From NCBI GenBank assembly GCA_903858085.1, contig CAIOHJ010000203.1:1-16883 (forward strand): a DNA stretch of 16,883 nt. The letters run 5' to 3'. Of this stretch, positions 1 to 9,639 are shown one piece after another; position 1 is the first letter of the stretch, and each line of letters opens with the position of its first letter. The translations under genes and the position numbers were made by a program. A model generated the notes under the pieces. The model ran no database searches, was not told the DNA's origin, and worked only from the letters and a program-made list of their open reading frames with translations. Source of the stretch: an uncultured Chloroflexota bacterium. GTDB lineage: Bacteria; Chloroflexota; Anaerolineae; Caldilineales; Caldilineaceae.

Positions 1-257
1 TGGCGTTTATGTACGATTTTGACGTGCCGTCTGACAACAATCAGGCCGAACGCGAGCTGCGCATGATGAAGGTCAAGCAGAAGGTTTCAGGCTGTTTCCG
101 CTCGGAAGCCGGCGCCAACGCCTTTTGCCAAATCCGCAGCTACCTCTCGACCGCACGCAAAAACGGCCAGCGCGTGCTCGACTCGTTACACCTGGCTCTG
201 CCTGGCACGCCCTTCGTCCCAGCTTGCATCACTGATCGCACTCCGCCAGCAGCCTGA
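1..257 (+). CDS. IS66-family transposase, C-terminal part (5' end outside window)
   Basis: This is the C-terminal end of an IS66-type DDE transposase; the reading frame is already open at the window edge, so only about 84 residues are visible. The recognisable signature is the block DNNQAERELRMMKVKQK, then SGCFRSEAGANAFCQIRSYL and STARKNGQRVLDSL. It contains the late acidic residue (E of QAERELR) that forms part of the DDE catalytic site in this family. The end, with GTPFVP followed by a short tail and TGA, is what full-length IS66 transposases show, so the 3' end appears intact. Whether the element is complete cannot be told. No IS66-type terminal repeat was recognised in the bases just after the stop. 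Confidence 0.9.
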   Translation, partial: AFMYDFDVPSDNNQAERELRMMKVKQKVSGCFRSEAGANAFCQIRSYLSTARKNGQRVLDSLHLALPGTPFVPACITDRTPPAA

Positions 258-543
258 GTAGTTACGACGAAACAACTCGATGACGCTCCGTCCAGGTGAA
301 AACTCGCTCAGCCGTCTCTGCCAGGTGACCCGTGCCTCGATTCACGTCGGCGCAAACAACTCGTTGATATCGTGACACACTCTGCTCGGGTGTGCAGTCC
401 ACACTCCAGCAGAGTGTGTCACAGAAATTCGTGGAGTTATCTGCGCCGACATCCACCCGTCACACAGAGATCCATCCAGCCTACGTTGAAGGCGAAGCAG
501 CTGTCGTCACCTTGATGGCCAGGCTTGTGGCCAATTTGTCCAC
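258..543. other. Intergenic stretch between IS66 fragment and membrane-protein gene
   Basis: Apart from the 346-450 palindrome and the short direct repeat AACAACTCG(A/T)TGA at 271-283 and 355-367, I see no gene with a ribosome binding site. Short minus-strand frames across 262-679 lack family signatures and are not called. The stretch probably holds the 3' flank or remnants of mobile elements. Confidence 0.5.
346..450. repeat. 105-bp imperfect palindrome, possible MITE or fused mobile-element ends
   Basis: The outer arms are GTCGGCGCA (346-354) and TGCGCCGAC (442-450), a perfect 9-bp inverted repeat. The inner arms are GTGACACACTCTGCT (372-386) and AGCAGAGTGTGTCAC (408-422), a perfect 15-bp inverted repeat. 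A third small pair, GTGTG (390-394) and CACAC (400-404), closes the centre. The segments between outer and inner arms (355-371 and 423-441) are partly complementary. The left arm also carries AACAACTCGTTGA (355-367), a near copy of AACAACTCGATGA at 271-283, 14 bases after the transposase stop. This could be a small non-autonomous element, a junction of two IS ends, or a transcript hairpin. There is no T-run for a classical terminator. Confidence 0.7.
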
Positions 544-1227
544 TCAGTAATTCGGAACAGCTCTGACAATCACCATATTCCCCGTCACCCACCTGACCAC
601 CCAAAGCCAAACCCAAGGAATGGGTATGATGACAATACTGGCCAGACCCGCAAGAATACACCGCCAGAAGAGTCCCCAACCGCTCCCAACAAACTCAAGT
701 TGATTTTGACCAGCTTCAACGTTGCGGCATATCCACCGCAACATTGCCACTGATGCCCAAGCCCATCCGATTATTGTGTAGACCGAAAGCGTCAGCAGCA
801 GTACCCATCCCAAATAGGGGCCGTAATTGCCTTTGAAGTTGAGATTCGTACCGCAACTTAGCCTGATGCTGGAAAAGAACCAACGCTGAATCTCCAACCC
901 GATCGCCGCATTGATTGGCAATAACAGAATCAGCAAGCCAATCGAAACAAAAAAAGAAGTTGCAGGATCTTCACCCACTCTTACGAATTGGGGGACAAAA
1001 CCCAATAGCGATCCGATGACAAAATACCCCCAGATCTCTCCGCCCCGTCCTTCAAATGATGCCGTGGTGCCATCAGAGAACGAGAGATTCCGCACGAACC
1101 AGCGATTCAGAGCAGCTGCACCCCACGCAGCCGGAATGATCAAGAACGAAAGCAGAACGGCAAGCAAGCCCCAACCGAGAGCCTGAAAGCCCGTGCCAGT
1201 GAAGTCAATTCTTCTTTCTTCAGTCAT
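544..1227 (-). CDS. Four-repeat integral membrane protein, YjgN/DUF898-like
   Basis: A 227-residue membrane protein of unknown function. The start is the ATG at 1227 because AGGAGG lies 9 bases upstream; the open frame continues further upstream, but that part is the out-of-phase shadow of the peptide gene at 1394. Four units are visible. Each opens with a polar F-x-G-x-G-type motif (DFTGTGF, SFEGRGGE, NFKGNYGP, EFVGSGWG), followed by a hydrophobic stretch and then an aromatic-basic motif (NRWFVRN, IQRWFFS, LRWICRN, VRWVTGN). This pattern resembles the DUF898/YjgN class of bacterial membrane proteins, which have no established biochemical role. Many Trp residues sit at likely membrane interfaces. 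It lies 47 bases after the peptide gene and was probably transcribed with it. Assignment to a named family is tentative; membrane nature is secure. Confidence 0.8.
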   Translation of the reverse strand: MTEERRIDFTGTGFQALGWGLLAVLLSFLIIPAAWGAAALNRWFVRNLSFSDGTTASFEGRGGEIWGYFVIGSLLGFVPQFVRVGEDPATSFFVSIGLLILLLPINAAIGLEIQRWFFSSIRLSCGTNLNFKGNYGPYLGWVLLLTLSVYTIIGWAWASVAMLRWICRNVEAGQNQLEFVGSGWGLFWRCILAGLASIVIIPIPWVWLWVVRWVTGNMVIVRAVPNY

Positions 1228-1274
1228 GAGCGTGTTCCTCCTCTTGTTGCCAGATACCGGGTTGTGCCAATGTG

Positions 1275-1394
1275 TTACACATGCATCCACCCCCCATAGC
1301 GGGGCAAGGTCACAGCTTTGCCGGGTGCGCCCCAGCCAGCAAACACAGCCGCCATCAGTACAGTGAGAACGATGATCACCAGGTGCTTCTTCAT
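1275..1394 (-). CDS. 39-residue secreted or membrane-anchored peptide
   Basis: A short frame that begins MKKHLVIIVLTVLMAAVF and ends LPRYGGWMHV. The ATG at 1394 is preceded by AAGGAG with a 10-base spacer, a strong ribosome binding site, and by a sigma70-like promoter further up. The two lysines followed by about 15 hydrophobic residues (5-19) form a signal peptide or single anchor; a cut after Ala19 would release a mature peptide of about 20 residues starting GWGAPGK. It is the first gene of a unit with the four-repeat membrane protein. I do not recognise a family. It could be a signalling or bacteriocin-like peptide, a small membrane subunit, or a leader peptide controlling the next gene. 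The start signals make it credible as a gene; its function is unknown. Confidence 0.6.
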   Translation of the reverse strand: MKKHLVIIVLTVLMAAVFAGWGAPGKAVTLPRYGGWMHV

Positions 1395-1501
1395 CTTGTT
1401 GAGACTCCTTGTTGCCCACACAAAAGGTTTGTAGAAAGAGCAAGCCATTTGCTCGACGAGTTGATTACGACCTGCTCATGGACTGCAAGGGTAGCAAATA
1501 T

Positions 1502-1531
1502 CTTGTAAGAAATGTATAGCGGTTTTGTCAA
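1502..1531 (-). promoter_or_regulatory. Sigma70-like promoter for the peptide and membrane-protein unit
   Basis: Reading the minus strand, a perfect -35 TTGACA lies at 1531-1526 and TACAAG (4 of 6 to TATAAT) at 1507-1502, spacer 18. It would start transcription near 1495, giving a leader of about 100 bases to the ATG at 1394. Confidence 0.5.
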
Positions 1532-1547
1532 AAGGCAGCTACACGCG

Positions 1548-1572
1548 TACGTTGCATCCTACAACGTAGGAT
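1548..1572. promoter_or_regulatory. Two overlapping inverted repeats, candidate operator
   Basis: TACGTTG (1548-1554) pairs with CAACGTA (1562-1568). Overlapping it, ATCCTAC (1556-1562) and GTAGGAT (1566-1572) form a perfect 7-bp inverted repeat around AAC. The two arrangements are mutually exclusive as hairpins but compatible as protein sites. The block ends 17 bases upstream of the minus-strand -35 box, a usual place for an activator or overlapping repressor site. Confidence 0.45.
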
Positions 1573-1793
1573 TGAATTAGAAGTGCACAAAAAACAGCCC
1601 TTGAGTGTGTGCGCAGATTTCATGAGCTGCGGAGAAGGTATCGCAAACAGCGGCGAACGACCGCAAAAACGCGCTTCGCCCAAGAAGAAGTCAGCCTGCA
1701 GCCAGGGCATAGTGGCAGCAGCGCCGGTCCACACGATGGGCGGCTCTCCCAACAGGACGTTTCATGATTGTTTCGCAAGTGCGGGTGGAGTGG
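1573..1793. other. Non-coding stretch between divergent promoters
   Basis: A plus-strand frame from 1583 has no ribosome binding site or family signature, and minus-strand frames here are shadows. I see no RNA gene or repeat. It separates the minus-strand promoter from the plus-strand promoter of the oxidoreductase unit. Confidence 0.4.
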
Positions 1794-1823
1794 TTGACAG
1801 ACAATCGCAAGCCAGGATACACT
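1794..1823 (+). promoter_or_regulatory. Sigma70-like promoter for the oxidoreductase and TIM-barrel unit
   Basis: A perfect -35 TTGACA (1794-1799) is followed after 18 bases by TACACT (1818-1823, 4 of 6 matches). Transcription would start near 1830, about 105 bases before the ATG at 1935. Confidence 0.5.
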
Positions 1824-1859
1824 ACCTGCCAATCGTCGCACAGCCACGACAAGCAGGTA
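1823..1859 (+). promoter_or_regulatory. Inverted repeat at the predicted transcription start
   Basis: TACCTGC (1823-1829) and GCAGGTA (1853-1859) are perfectly complementary. An inner pair, TCGT (1833-1836) and ACGA (1846-1849), is flanked by CAA on both sides. It begins at the last base of the -10 box, so it may be a repressor operator as two half-sites or a 5' leader hairpin. Confidence 0.4.
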
Positions 1860-1934
1860 CGACAGATCGGCCGTTTCCCCACGAAAACGAGCACCCTGGA
1901 CATCCCAAACGAAACACCTTGCAGGAGGGAAACA

Positions 1935-3104
<1,170 letters not shown>

Positions 3105-3119
3105 AAGGAGAGGAAACCC

Positions 3120-4043
3120 ATGCGATTAGGCTTTGTCAGCGCCATTCTGCCCGATCTGTCGCTAAAAGAGGTAGTCGAATTTGCCGCCGAGAGCGGCTAC
3201 GGCTCTGTCGAGGTGATGTGCTGGCCAAAGGGCAAGGCCGAACGCCGCTACGCAGGCGTCACCCACATCGATGTCAACGGCTTCACCCGCTCTGATGCAG
3301 AGCAGATCAACGGGCTGTGCGGCCCACTGGGTGTCACCATCAGCGGACTGGGATATTACCCCAATCCGCTGGCGCCAGATGAGACGGAGGCACAGGTCTA
3401 CGTCGAACACATCAAGGCGGTGATCCTGGCTGCCGAACAACTGGGCGTCCCCGTCGTCAACACCTTTATCGGCCGTGACTGGACCCGGTCACTGGACGAG
3501 AATTGGCCGCGCTTTCTCCGCACGTGGAAGCCGCTGATCGCCTTTGCCGAGGATCACGGCGTCAAAATTGGCATCGAGAACTGCCCCATGCTCTTCACAG
3601 GGGACGAATGGCCAGGCGGCAAAAACCTGGCGCGCTCGCCTGCGATCTGGCGCCGCATGTTCGAAGAGATCCCAAGCCCCAATTTCGGCCTGAATTATGA
3701 CCCATCCCACCTGATCTGGCAGCAGATGGACTACCTGGCGCCGCTGCGCGAGTTCAAGGATCGCTTGCATCATGTTCACGCCAAGGATGCACGGATCGAC
3801 ACGCACAGACTCGACCAGGTCGGCGTGCTGGCCCATCCCAACGAATATCACACCCCCAAGCTGCCCGGCATGGGCGATGTGGACTGGGGCAAATTTTTCT
3901 CCACACTGACCGATACGGCCTACAGCGGGCCTGTGGCGGTCGAGGTCGAGGATCGCGCCTACGAGGGATCGCTCGAGTTGCGGAAGGCGTCATTGCTGCA
4001 AAGTCTGGCCTACCTGCGCCAGTACCTGACCGTCGATCTGTAA
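3120..4043 (+). CDS. Xylose isomerase-like TIM-barrel sugar isomerase/epimerase
   Basis: A 307-residue protein of the AP-endonuclease-2/xylose-isomerase-like TIM-barrel group that includes IolE, hydroxypyruvate isomerase and ketose epimerases. The start has AAAGGAGAGG shortly upstream. Likely metal ligands and catalytic residues are all present: Glu153 in IGIENCP, Asp194 and His197 in NYDPSHL, His218 and His220 in HHVHAKD, and Glu275/Glu277 in VEVED. The length is usual for the family. It follows the Gfo/Idh gene by 15 bases; such pairs commonly combine an oxidation with an isomerisation, dehydration or epimerisation of the keto intermediate. Which sugar or cyclitol is used is not determinable here. 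The unit ends with a strong hairpin at 4075-4122. Confidence 0.9.
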   Translation: MRLGFVSAILPDLSLKEVVEFAAESGYGSVEVMCWPKGKAERRYAGVTHIDVNGFTRSDAEQINGLCGPLGVTISGLGYYPNPLAPDETEAQVYVEHIKAVILAAEQLGVPVVNTFIGRDWTRSLDENWPRFLRTWKPLIAFAEDHGVKIGIENCPMLFTGDEWPGGKNLARSPAIWRRMFEEIPSPNFGLNYDPSHLIWQQMDYLAPLREFKDRLHHVHAKDARIDTHRLDQVGVLAHPNEYHTPKLPGMGDVDWGKFFSTLTDTAYSGPVAVEVEDRAYEGSLELRKASLLQSLAYLRQYLTVDL

Positions 4044-4074
4044 AATGAGCCCCTGCTGACTGTGCCCCCCCCTG

Positions 4075-4122
4075 CAAGAGGGGCGTGCAGGCTGAGCCGA
4101 CTCGGCCTGCACACCCCTCTTG
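4075..4122. terminator. Long hairpin between convergent genes, probable terminator
   Basis: CAAGAGGGG (4075-4083) pairs with CCCCTCTTG (4114-4122) and, after one C/A mismatch, GTGCAGGC (4085-4092) pairs with GCCTGCAC (4105-4112). GAG/CTC closes a CCGA tetraloop. The hairpin sits 31 bases after the TIM-barrel stop. Only TTGTGTGT follows on the plus strand, so it may act with Rho or as an mRNA-end stabiliser. Being symmetric, it could serve both convergent transcripts. Confidence 0.6.
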
Positions 4123-4259
4123 TGTGTGATCTCGCAGGCGGCCTGTTGTTCTGCACACCCTTGGCCACAACGCATCGGTCACGGACAAGGACGCTAGAGC
4201 TCAGCTGCGGTCATCTCCGTGTCACAGGACAATACAGATCGCTTACCGCATTTTGCGTA

Positions 4260-5015
4260 TCACTGCTTTTTTTGACCGAAGCCTGTGTTGACACACTCCA
4301 GGTAGATCGATACACGGCTGTCAATGAAATCCTGCCAGAAGGAGTGTCCAAACTGGGCAATCCCTTCTGGAGATATCTGCGGTTCATGCCAGATCACCTG
4401 TGAGAAGCCTGCTGCCGCCAGCCCCTCGTTGTAGGTTGCCCGAGTGAAGTAGTAATCTTCGAAGAAGATCTCCTCCCCATCTACCACTGCAATCGCTTGC
4501 AATAAATCCCCCTCCTTGACGGGCGGAGGATTGACGATCCGGATCCCATATTTGTCAATCAGCTTATAGGTTTCCGGCCGTTGCTCAGGGTTCAGACCTA
4601 CGGTCACAAAGCGCCCTCCTGGCTTCAGGTTCATGGCGACAGTCTGAAACGTGTTGAAGAGCGCTTCGCGCGTCGGCGCAATGCTGATGACCGAAAACGC
4701 CACCACCAGATCAAATTCGCCAATTTTCTGCGGCGTCATGACATCCATCACACGATACTCAACCCCTAGCGGAGTACGCGCTTCTTCCTGTTGCGCCAGT
4801 TGGATCATCTTGGGAAAGGCATCCACACCCACCACATGCGTTGCGCCCATCAACTTAAGACGCTGAGAGGCCTCGCCACGGCCACAACCGATATCGAGAA
4901 CAGTTTTCCCCCTGACATCGCCGATCAGCTGAAAATAGGTATAGGTGTCGACATAGACCATGTACAGTAATTCGTTGGGATAACTAAGGGCGATCGCGTC
5001 GTAATCTGTAGTCAT
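4260..5015 (-). CDS. Class I SAM-dependent methyltransferase, toxoflavin-synthase-like
   Basis: A 251-residue Rossmann-fold methyltransferase using S-adenosylmethionine, probably on a small molecule. Motif I is VLDIGCGRGEAS (about residues 39-50). It is followed by VVGVDAFPKMIQLA with the acidic residue that binds the ribose, the RVMDV segment, and the late motif LKPGGRFVTV. The arrangement YDAIA near the N-terminus, TYFQLIGDVRGKTVLD and QEEARTPLGVEYRV matches uncharacterised methyltransferases annotated as toxoflavin-synthase-like; that name does not establish the substrate. AAAAGAGA lies about 10 bases before the ATG at 5015, a modest ribosome binding site. The gene stands alone, convergent with the TIM-barrel unit and divergent from the dikinase gene. 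No clear promoter was found. Confidence 0.88.
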   Translation of the reverse strand: MTTDYDAIALSYPNELLYMVYVDTYTYFQLIGDVRGKTVLDIGCGRGEASQRLKLMGATHVVGVDAFPKMIQLAQQEEARTPLGVEYRVMDVMTPQKIGEFDLVVAFSVISIAPTREALFNTFQTVAMNLKPGGRFVTVGLNPEQRPETYKLIDKYGIRIVNPPPVKEGDLLQAIAVVDGEEIFFEDYYFTRATYNEGLAAAGFSQVIWHEPQISPEGIAQFGHSFWQDFIDSRVSIYLECVNTGFGQKKQ

Positions 5016-5453
5016 TGCGTCGGTCTCTTTTCTGGTTAATTTTTAGTTTCCGATAAAAGGTGCACAGCAGCGAAAAGAAAATGACAAACTCAAAAAGCGT
5101 GGATCATGACAACTGCTGTAGAAGCTACTGTACAAGCAGTCAGCGCTACCGTGCAAATGGCGCCGTCGGGACGATAGGGGACCCAGGAAGTTGGACAATC
5201 CGCACGGCTGCTGTGGATGAATTTAGAGAGGGCACGCACGCCCCCTGCAAACGCTGGTCTTGACCCGCACCCCCTACTGGCCAACTGACCAGCCCGCAGA
5301 CTGCTACCCTGACCAGTTGCAGACTCCCCCACGTGCACGACGCAGCCGGGTGAAAGATGCCCTACACTGTGTGCAGATCGAATGTTTCACCGTTGCCCCG
5401 GAGGAGACCGGGCATGCTCGCACAGATGCGAACTCAACAAGGAGCGATTTGCA
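5016..5453. other. 438-bp divergent intergenic region with hairpins and a short tandem repeat
   Basis: This region separates the methyltransferase (minus) from pyruvate phosphate dikinase (plus). At 5112-5140 ACTGCT and AGCAGT, extended by GTA/TAC with one bulge, form a hairpin. At 5285-5302 and 5309-5325 there are two copies of CTGACCAG(cc/t)NGCAGACT, period 24. At 5394-5414 TGCCCCGG and CCGGGCA form a stem with one bulged C, upstream of the dikinase start. No promoter of good quality stands out; the best guess, ATGACA (5106-5111) with TGTACA (5129-5134), is weak. No coding gene was supported. Confidence 0.45.
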
Positions 5454-8231
<2,778 letters not shown>

Positions 8232-8254
8232 ACTGTTCTCCAGCTTCCTCCTTG

Positions 8255-8292
8255 TGCAACAGGGGCGGGTTTTTGAACCCGCCCCTGTTGCA
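8255..8292 (+). terminator. Terminator hairpin after ppdK
   Basis: TGCAACAGGGGCGGGTT (8255-8271) and AACCCGCCCCTGTTGCA (8276-8292) are perfectly complementary over 17 bp around a TTTG loop, starting 23 bases after the stop. Only TTCT follows, so the T-run is short, but the stem is very stable. It isolates ppdK from the sugar operon. Confidence 0.8.
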
Positions 8293-8317
8293 TTCTATCC
8301 CCCTCATCGAACAATTC

Positions 8318-8333
8318 AAATATTTCGATATTT
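8318..8333. repeat. Small AT-rich inverted repeat
   Basis: AAATAT (8318-8323) and ATATTT (8328-8333) flank TTCG. It lies in the AT-rich part of the region upstream of the LacI-type gene and could be a protein site; nothing more can be said. Confidence 0.3.
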
Positions 8334-8389
8334 TCTTCCACAGGGCTCTCCCTTGCGCCGCACACCCGGCCCTTGTCGCCCCAATCCAC

Positions 8390-8409
8390 CCAGAAAAAGC
8401 TTTTTCTGG
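8390..8409. promoter_or_regulatory. Perfect 20-bp palindrome, candidate operator
   Basis: The half-site CCAGAAAAAG (8390-8399) is followed directly by its exact complement CTTTTTCTGG (8400-8409). It lies 54 bases upstream of the -35 box of the regulator promoter. Even-symmetry palindromes of this size are typical of LacI-family operators, though the centre here is GC rather than the common CG. Confidence 0.45.
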
Positions 8410-8457
8410 AGACAAAATCGAAAAAATAAACATTTTTAGTCGAAAAATAGACCAAAA
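8394..8457. promoter_or_regulatory. Helically phased A/T-tracts upstream of the sugar-operon promoter
   Basis: Runs of A or T centred near 8403, 8415, 8424, 8435, 8445 and 8455 recur at about 10-base intervals, the pattern of intrinsically curved DNA. Within them, TCGAAAAAATAAAC (8418-8431) and TCGAAAAATAGAC (8440-8452) form a direct repeat offset by 22 bases. The tracts end just upstream of the -35 box and could act as an UP element or as a nucleoid-protein site. Confidence 0.5.
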
Positions 8458-8463
8458 TCAGGA

Positions 8464-8492
8464 TTGACAAGCTCTGTATTCTCTGCTACAAT
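8464..8492 (+). promoter_or_regulatory. Near-consensus sigma70 promoter of the LacI/sugar-transport operon
   Basis: TTGACA (8464-8469) and TACAAT (8487-8492, 5 of 6) are separated by exactly 17 bases. Transcription would begin near 8499, about 44 bases before the regulator ATG. The AT-rich block upstream supports strong activity. Confidence 0.75.
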
Positions 8493-8507
8493 CTGTCGTA
8501 CAGACAG
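8492..8507. promoter_or_regulatory. Candidate operator over the transcription start
   Basis: TCTGT (8492-8496) and ACAGA (8500-8504) form an inverted repeat around CGT; CTGTC (8493-8497) and GACAG (8503-8507) form an overlapping one. It begins at the last base of the -10 box, a classic repression position, so autoregulation by the LacI-type protein is plausible. GACAG recurs in TGACAGA at 8514-8520. Confidence 0.4.
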
Positions 8508-8542
8508 TTCTCCTGACAGACTCAAACGGTATAGGATTTTTC

Positions 8543-9574
8543 ATGGTCGATCCTGCACACAGGCGCCGCGCCACAGTACGTGATGTCGCAGAAAAAGCGG
8601 GTGTCTCCATCTCCACGGTGTCCCTGGCCTTCCACTACCCAGGCCGGGTCGCCGCAACAACCCGACAGCGGATCGCCGCAGTCTCGGCCGAGCTTGGGTA
8701 CGCCCCACGCACACAGGCTGCCAGCCAGCCAAACGGCCGCTTCTTCCTCCTGCTCATGGAAGAGCTCTCCCTCTTTGCCTTTCCAGAGACGGTCTATGGG
8801 GCCATTCTGCGGACGCTCGAAGAAAAAGCCCGCCAGCAACAGGTCGGCATGCTGCTGGCCACCGTCGAAAAAGGCCAGGTGCCCCATTCCGTGCGCGAAC
8901 GACAGGCCCAGGGCGCCATCGTGCTGGGCGGATGCCCAGAAAACGATGCGCTCGCCCTGGAACTGGCCAGACTCCACCTGCCCCTGGTGCTGGTCGATAC
9001 CTACATCCCCGGCGCACCAATCACCTCTGTCCTGCCAGACAACGAATGGGGGGGCTACCTGGCCTACCAACACCTGGTCGAGCAGGGACACCGGCGGATC
9101 GCCCTGATCGAGGGCCCCCCCAAATACCGCACCCTGGTCGACCGACGCTGGGGGGCGCTGCGCGCCGCCGACGAGCTGAAGGTGCCGATCCCCCCCTCCT
9201 ACCAGCAGCCTTCTATCTCAAGCGGCTTTGCACAAAAGGGCTACCGAGAGATGAAAGCCCTGCTCCAGCTTGCAGAGCCGCCCACTGCAGTGTTTGCAGT
9301 CAGCGACCGCGCCGCACTCGGCGCACTGGAAGCAATCAAGGAGGCTGGGCTGCGCATCCCCCAGGACATTGCCCTGGTCGGCTTCGACGACCAGAGCAAC
9401 GCCGAGCAGGCCAGCCCCTCTTTGACCTCAGTCCACTACGCGCGCGAGCAGATCGGCGCACTCGCTTTCGACCTGCTGCTGGGCCAGATCGAGGGGAGCG
9501 CCCACGCGCCAGCCCGCCATGTCGTTCCCTCCAGGCTTGTCGTCCGTGCTTCGACCTGCAGCGCTCGCAGCTGA
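8543..9574 (+). CDS. LacI-family transcriptional regulator
   Basis: A 343-residue sugar-responsive DNA-binding regulator. The N-terminal helix-turn-helix is clear: TVRDVAEKAGVSISTVSLAF at about residues 11-30. It is followed by the hinge-helix region (RVAATTRQRIAAVSAELGYAPRTQA), with RVAATT in place of the more usual VS..T pattern. The rest is a periplasmic-binding-protein-like sensor domain with LPDNEWGGYLAYQHLVEQGHRRIALI, PTAVFAVSDRAALGALEAIKEAGLRIPQDIALVGFDD and LTSVHYAREQIGALAFDLL, all standard LacI-family blocks. The ATG has AGGA six bases upstream. It is the first gene of the sugar operon, 65 bases before the binding-protein gene, so it very likely controls the operon and itself; the inducer would be a sugar taken up or released by the downstream genes. 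Confidence 0.95.
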   Translation: MVDPAHRRRATVRDVAEKAGVSISTVSLAFHYPGRVAATTRQRIAAVSAELGYAPRTQAASQPNGRFFLLLMEELSLFAFPETVYGAILRTLEEKARQQQVGMLLATVEKGQVPHSVRERQAQGAIVLGGCPENDALALELARLHLPLVLVDTYIPGAPITSVLPDNEWGGYLAYQHLVEQGHRRIALIEGPPKYRTLVDRRWGALRAADELKVPIPPSYQQPSISSGFAQKGYREMKALLQLAEPPTAVFAVSDRAALGALEAIKEAGLRIPQDIALVGFDDQSNAEQASPSLTSVHYAREQIGALAFDLLLGQIEGSAHAPARHVVPSRLVVRASTCSARS

Positions 9575-9639
9575 ACGACACGCTTGCTCTCTTTACGTCT
9601 GTTGCGTTTTTTGTTTTCTGTATTGAGGAGGAAAAAAAG

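Noticed and set aside
346..450. Reading the nested palindrome as a CRISPR or tandem array
   Set aside because: There is only one inverted pair and no repeated spacer pattern. No CRISPR array is seen anywhere in the window.
437..679. Minus-strand frame reading GHQGDDSCFAFNVGWMDLCVTG
   Set aside because: It overlaps the end of the membrane-protein gene and the palindrome, has no start signals, and I recognise no family. It could be a relic but cannot be supported.
5382..5453. Alternative earlier start for ppdK at 5382
   Set aside because: The added 24 residues are not dikinase-like and overlap a hairpin at 5394-5414. The ATG at 5454 has a well-placed AAGGAG.
8932..9639. Upstream extension of the binding-protein frame across the LacI-type gene
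   Set aside because: This is an out-of-frame shadow of the regulator. The ribosome binding site and signal peptide place the true start at 9640.
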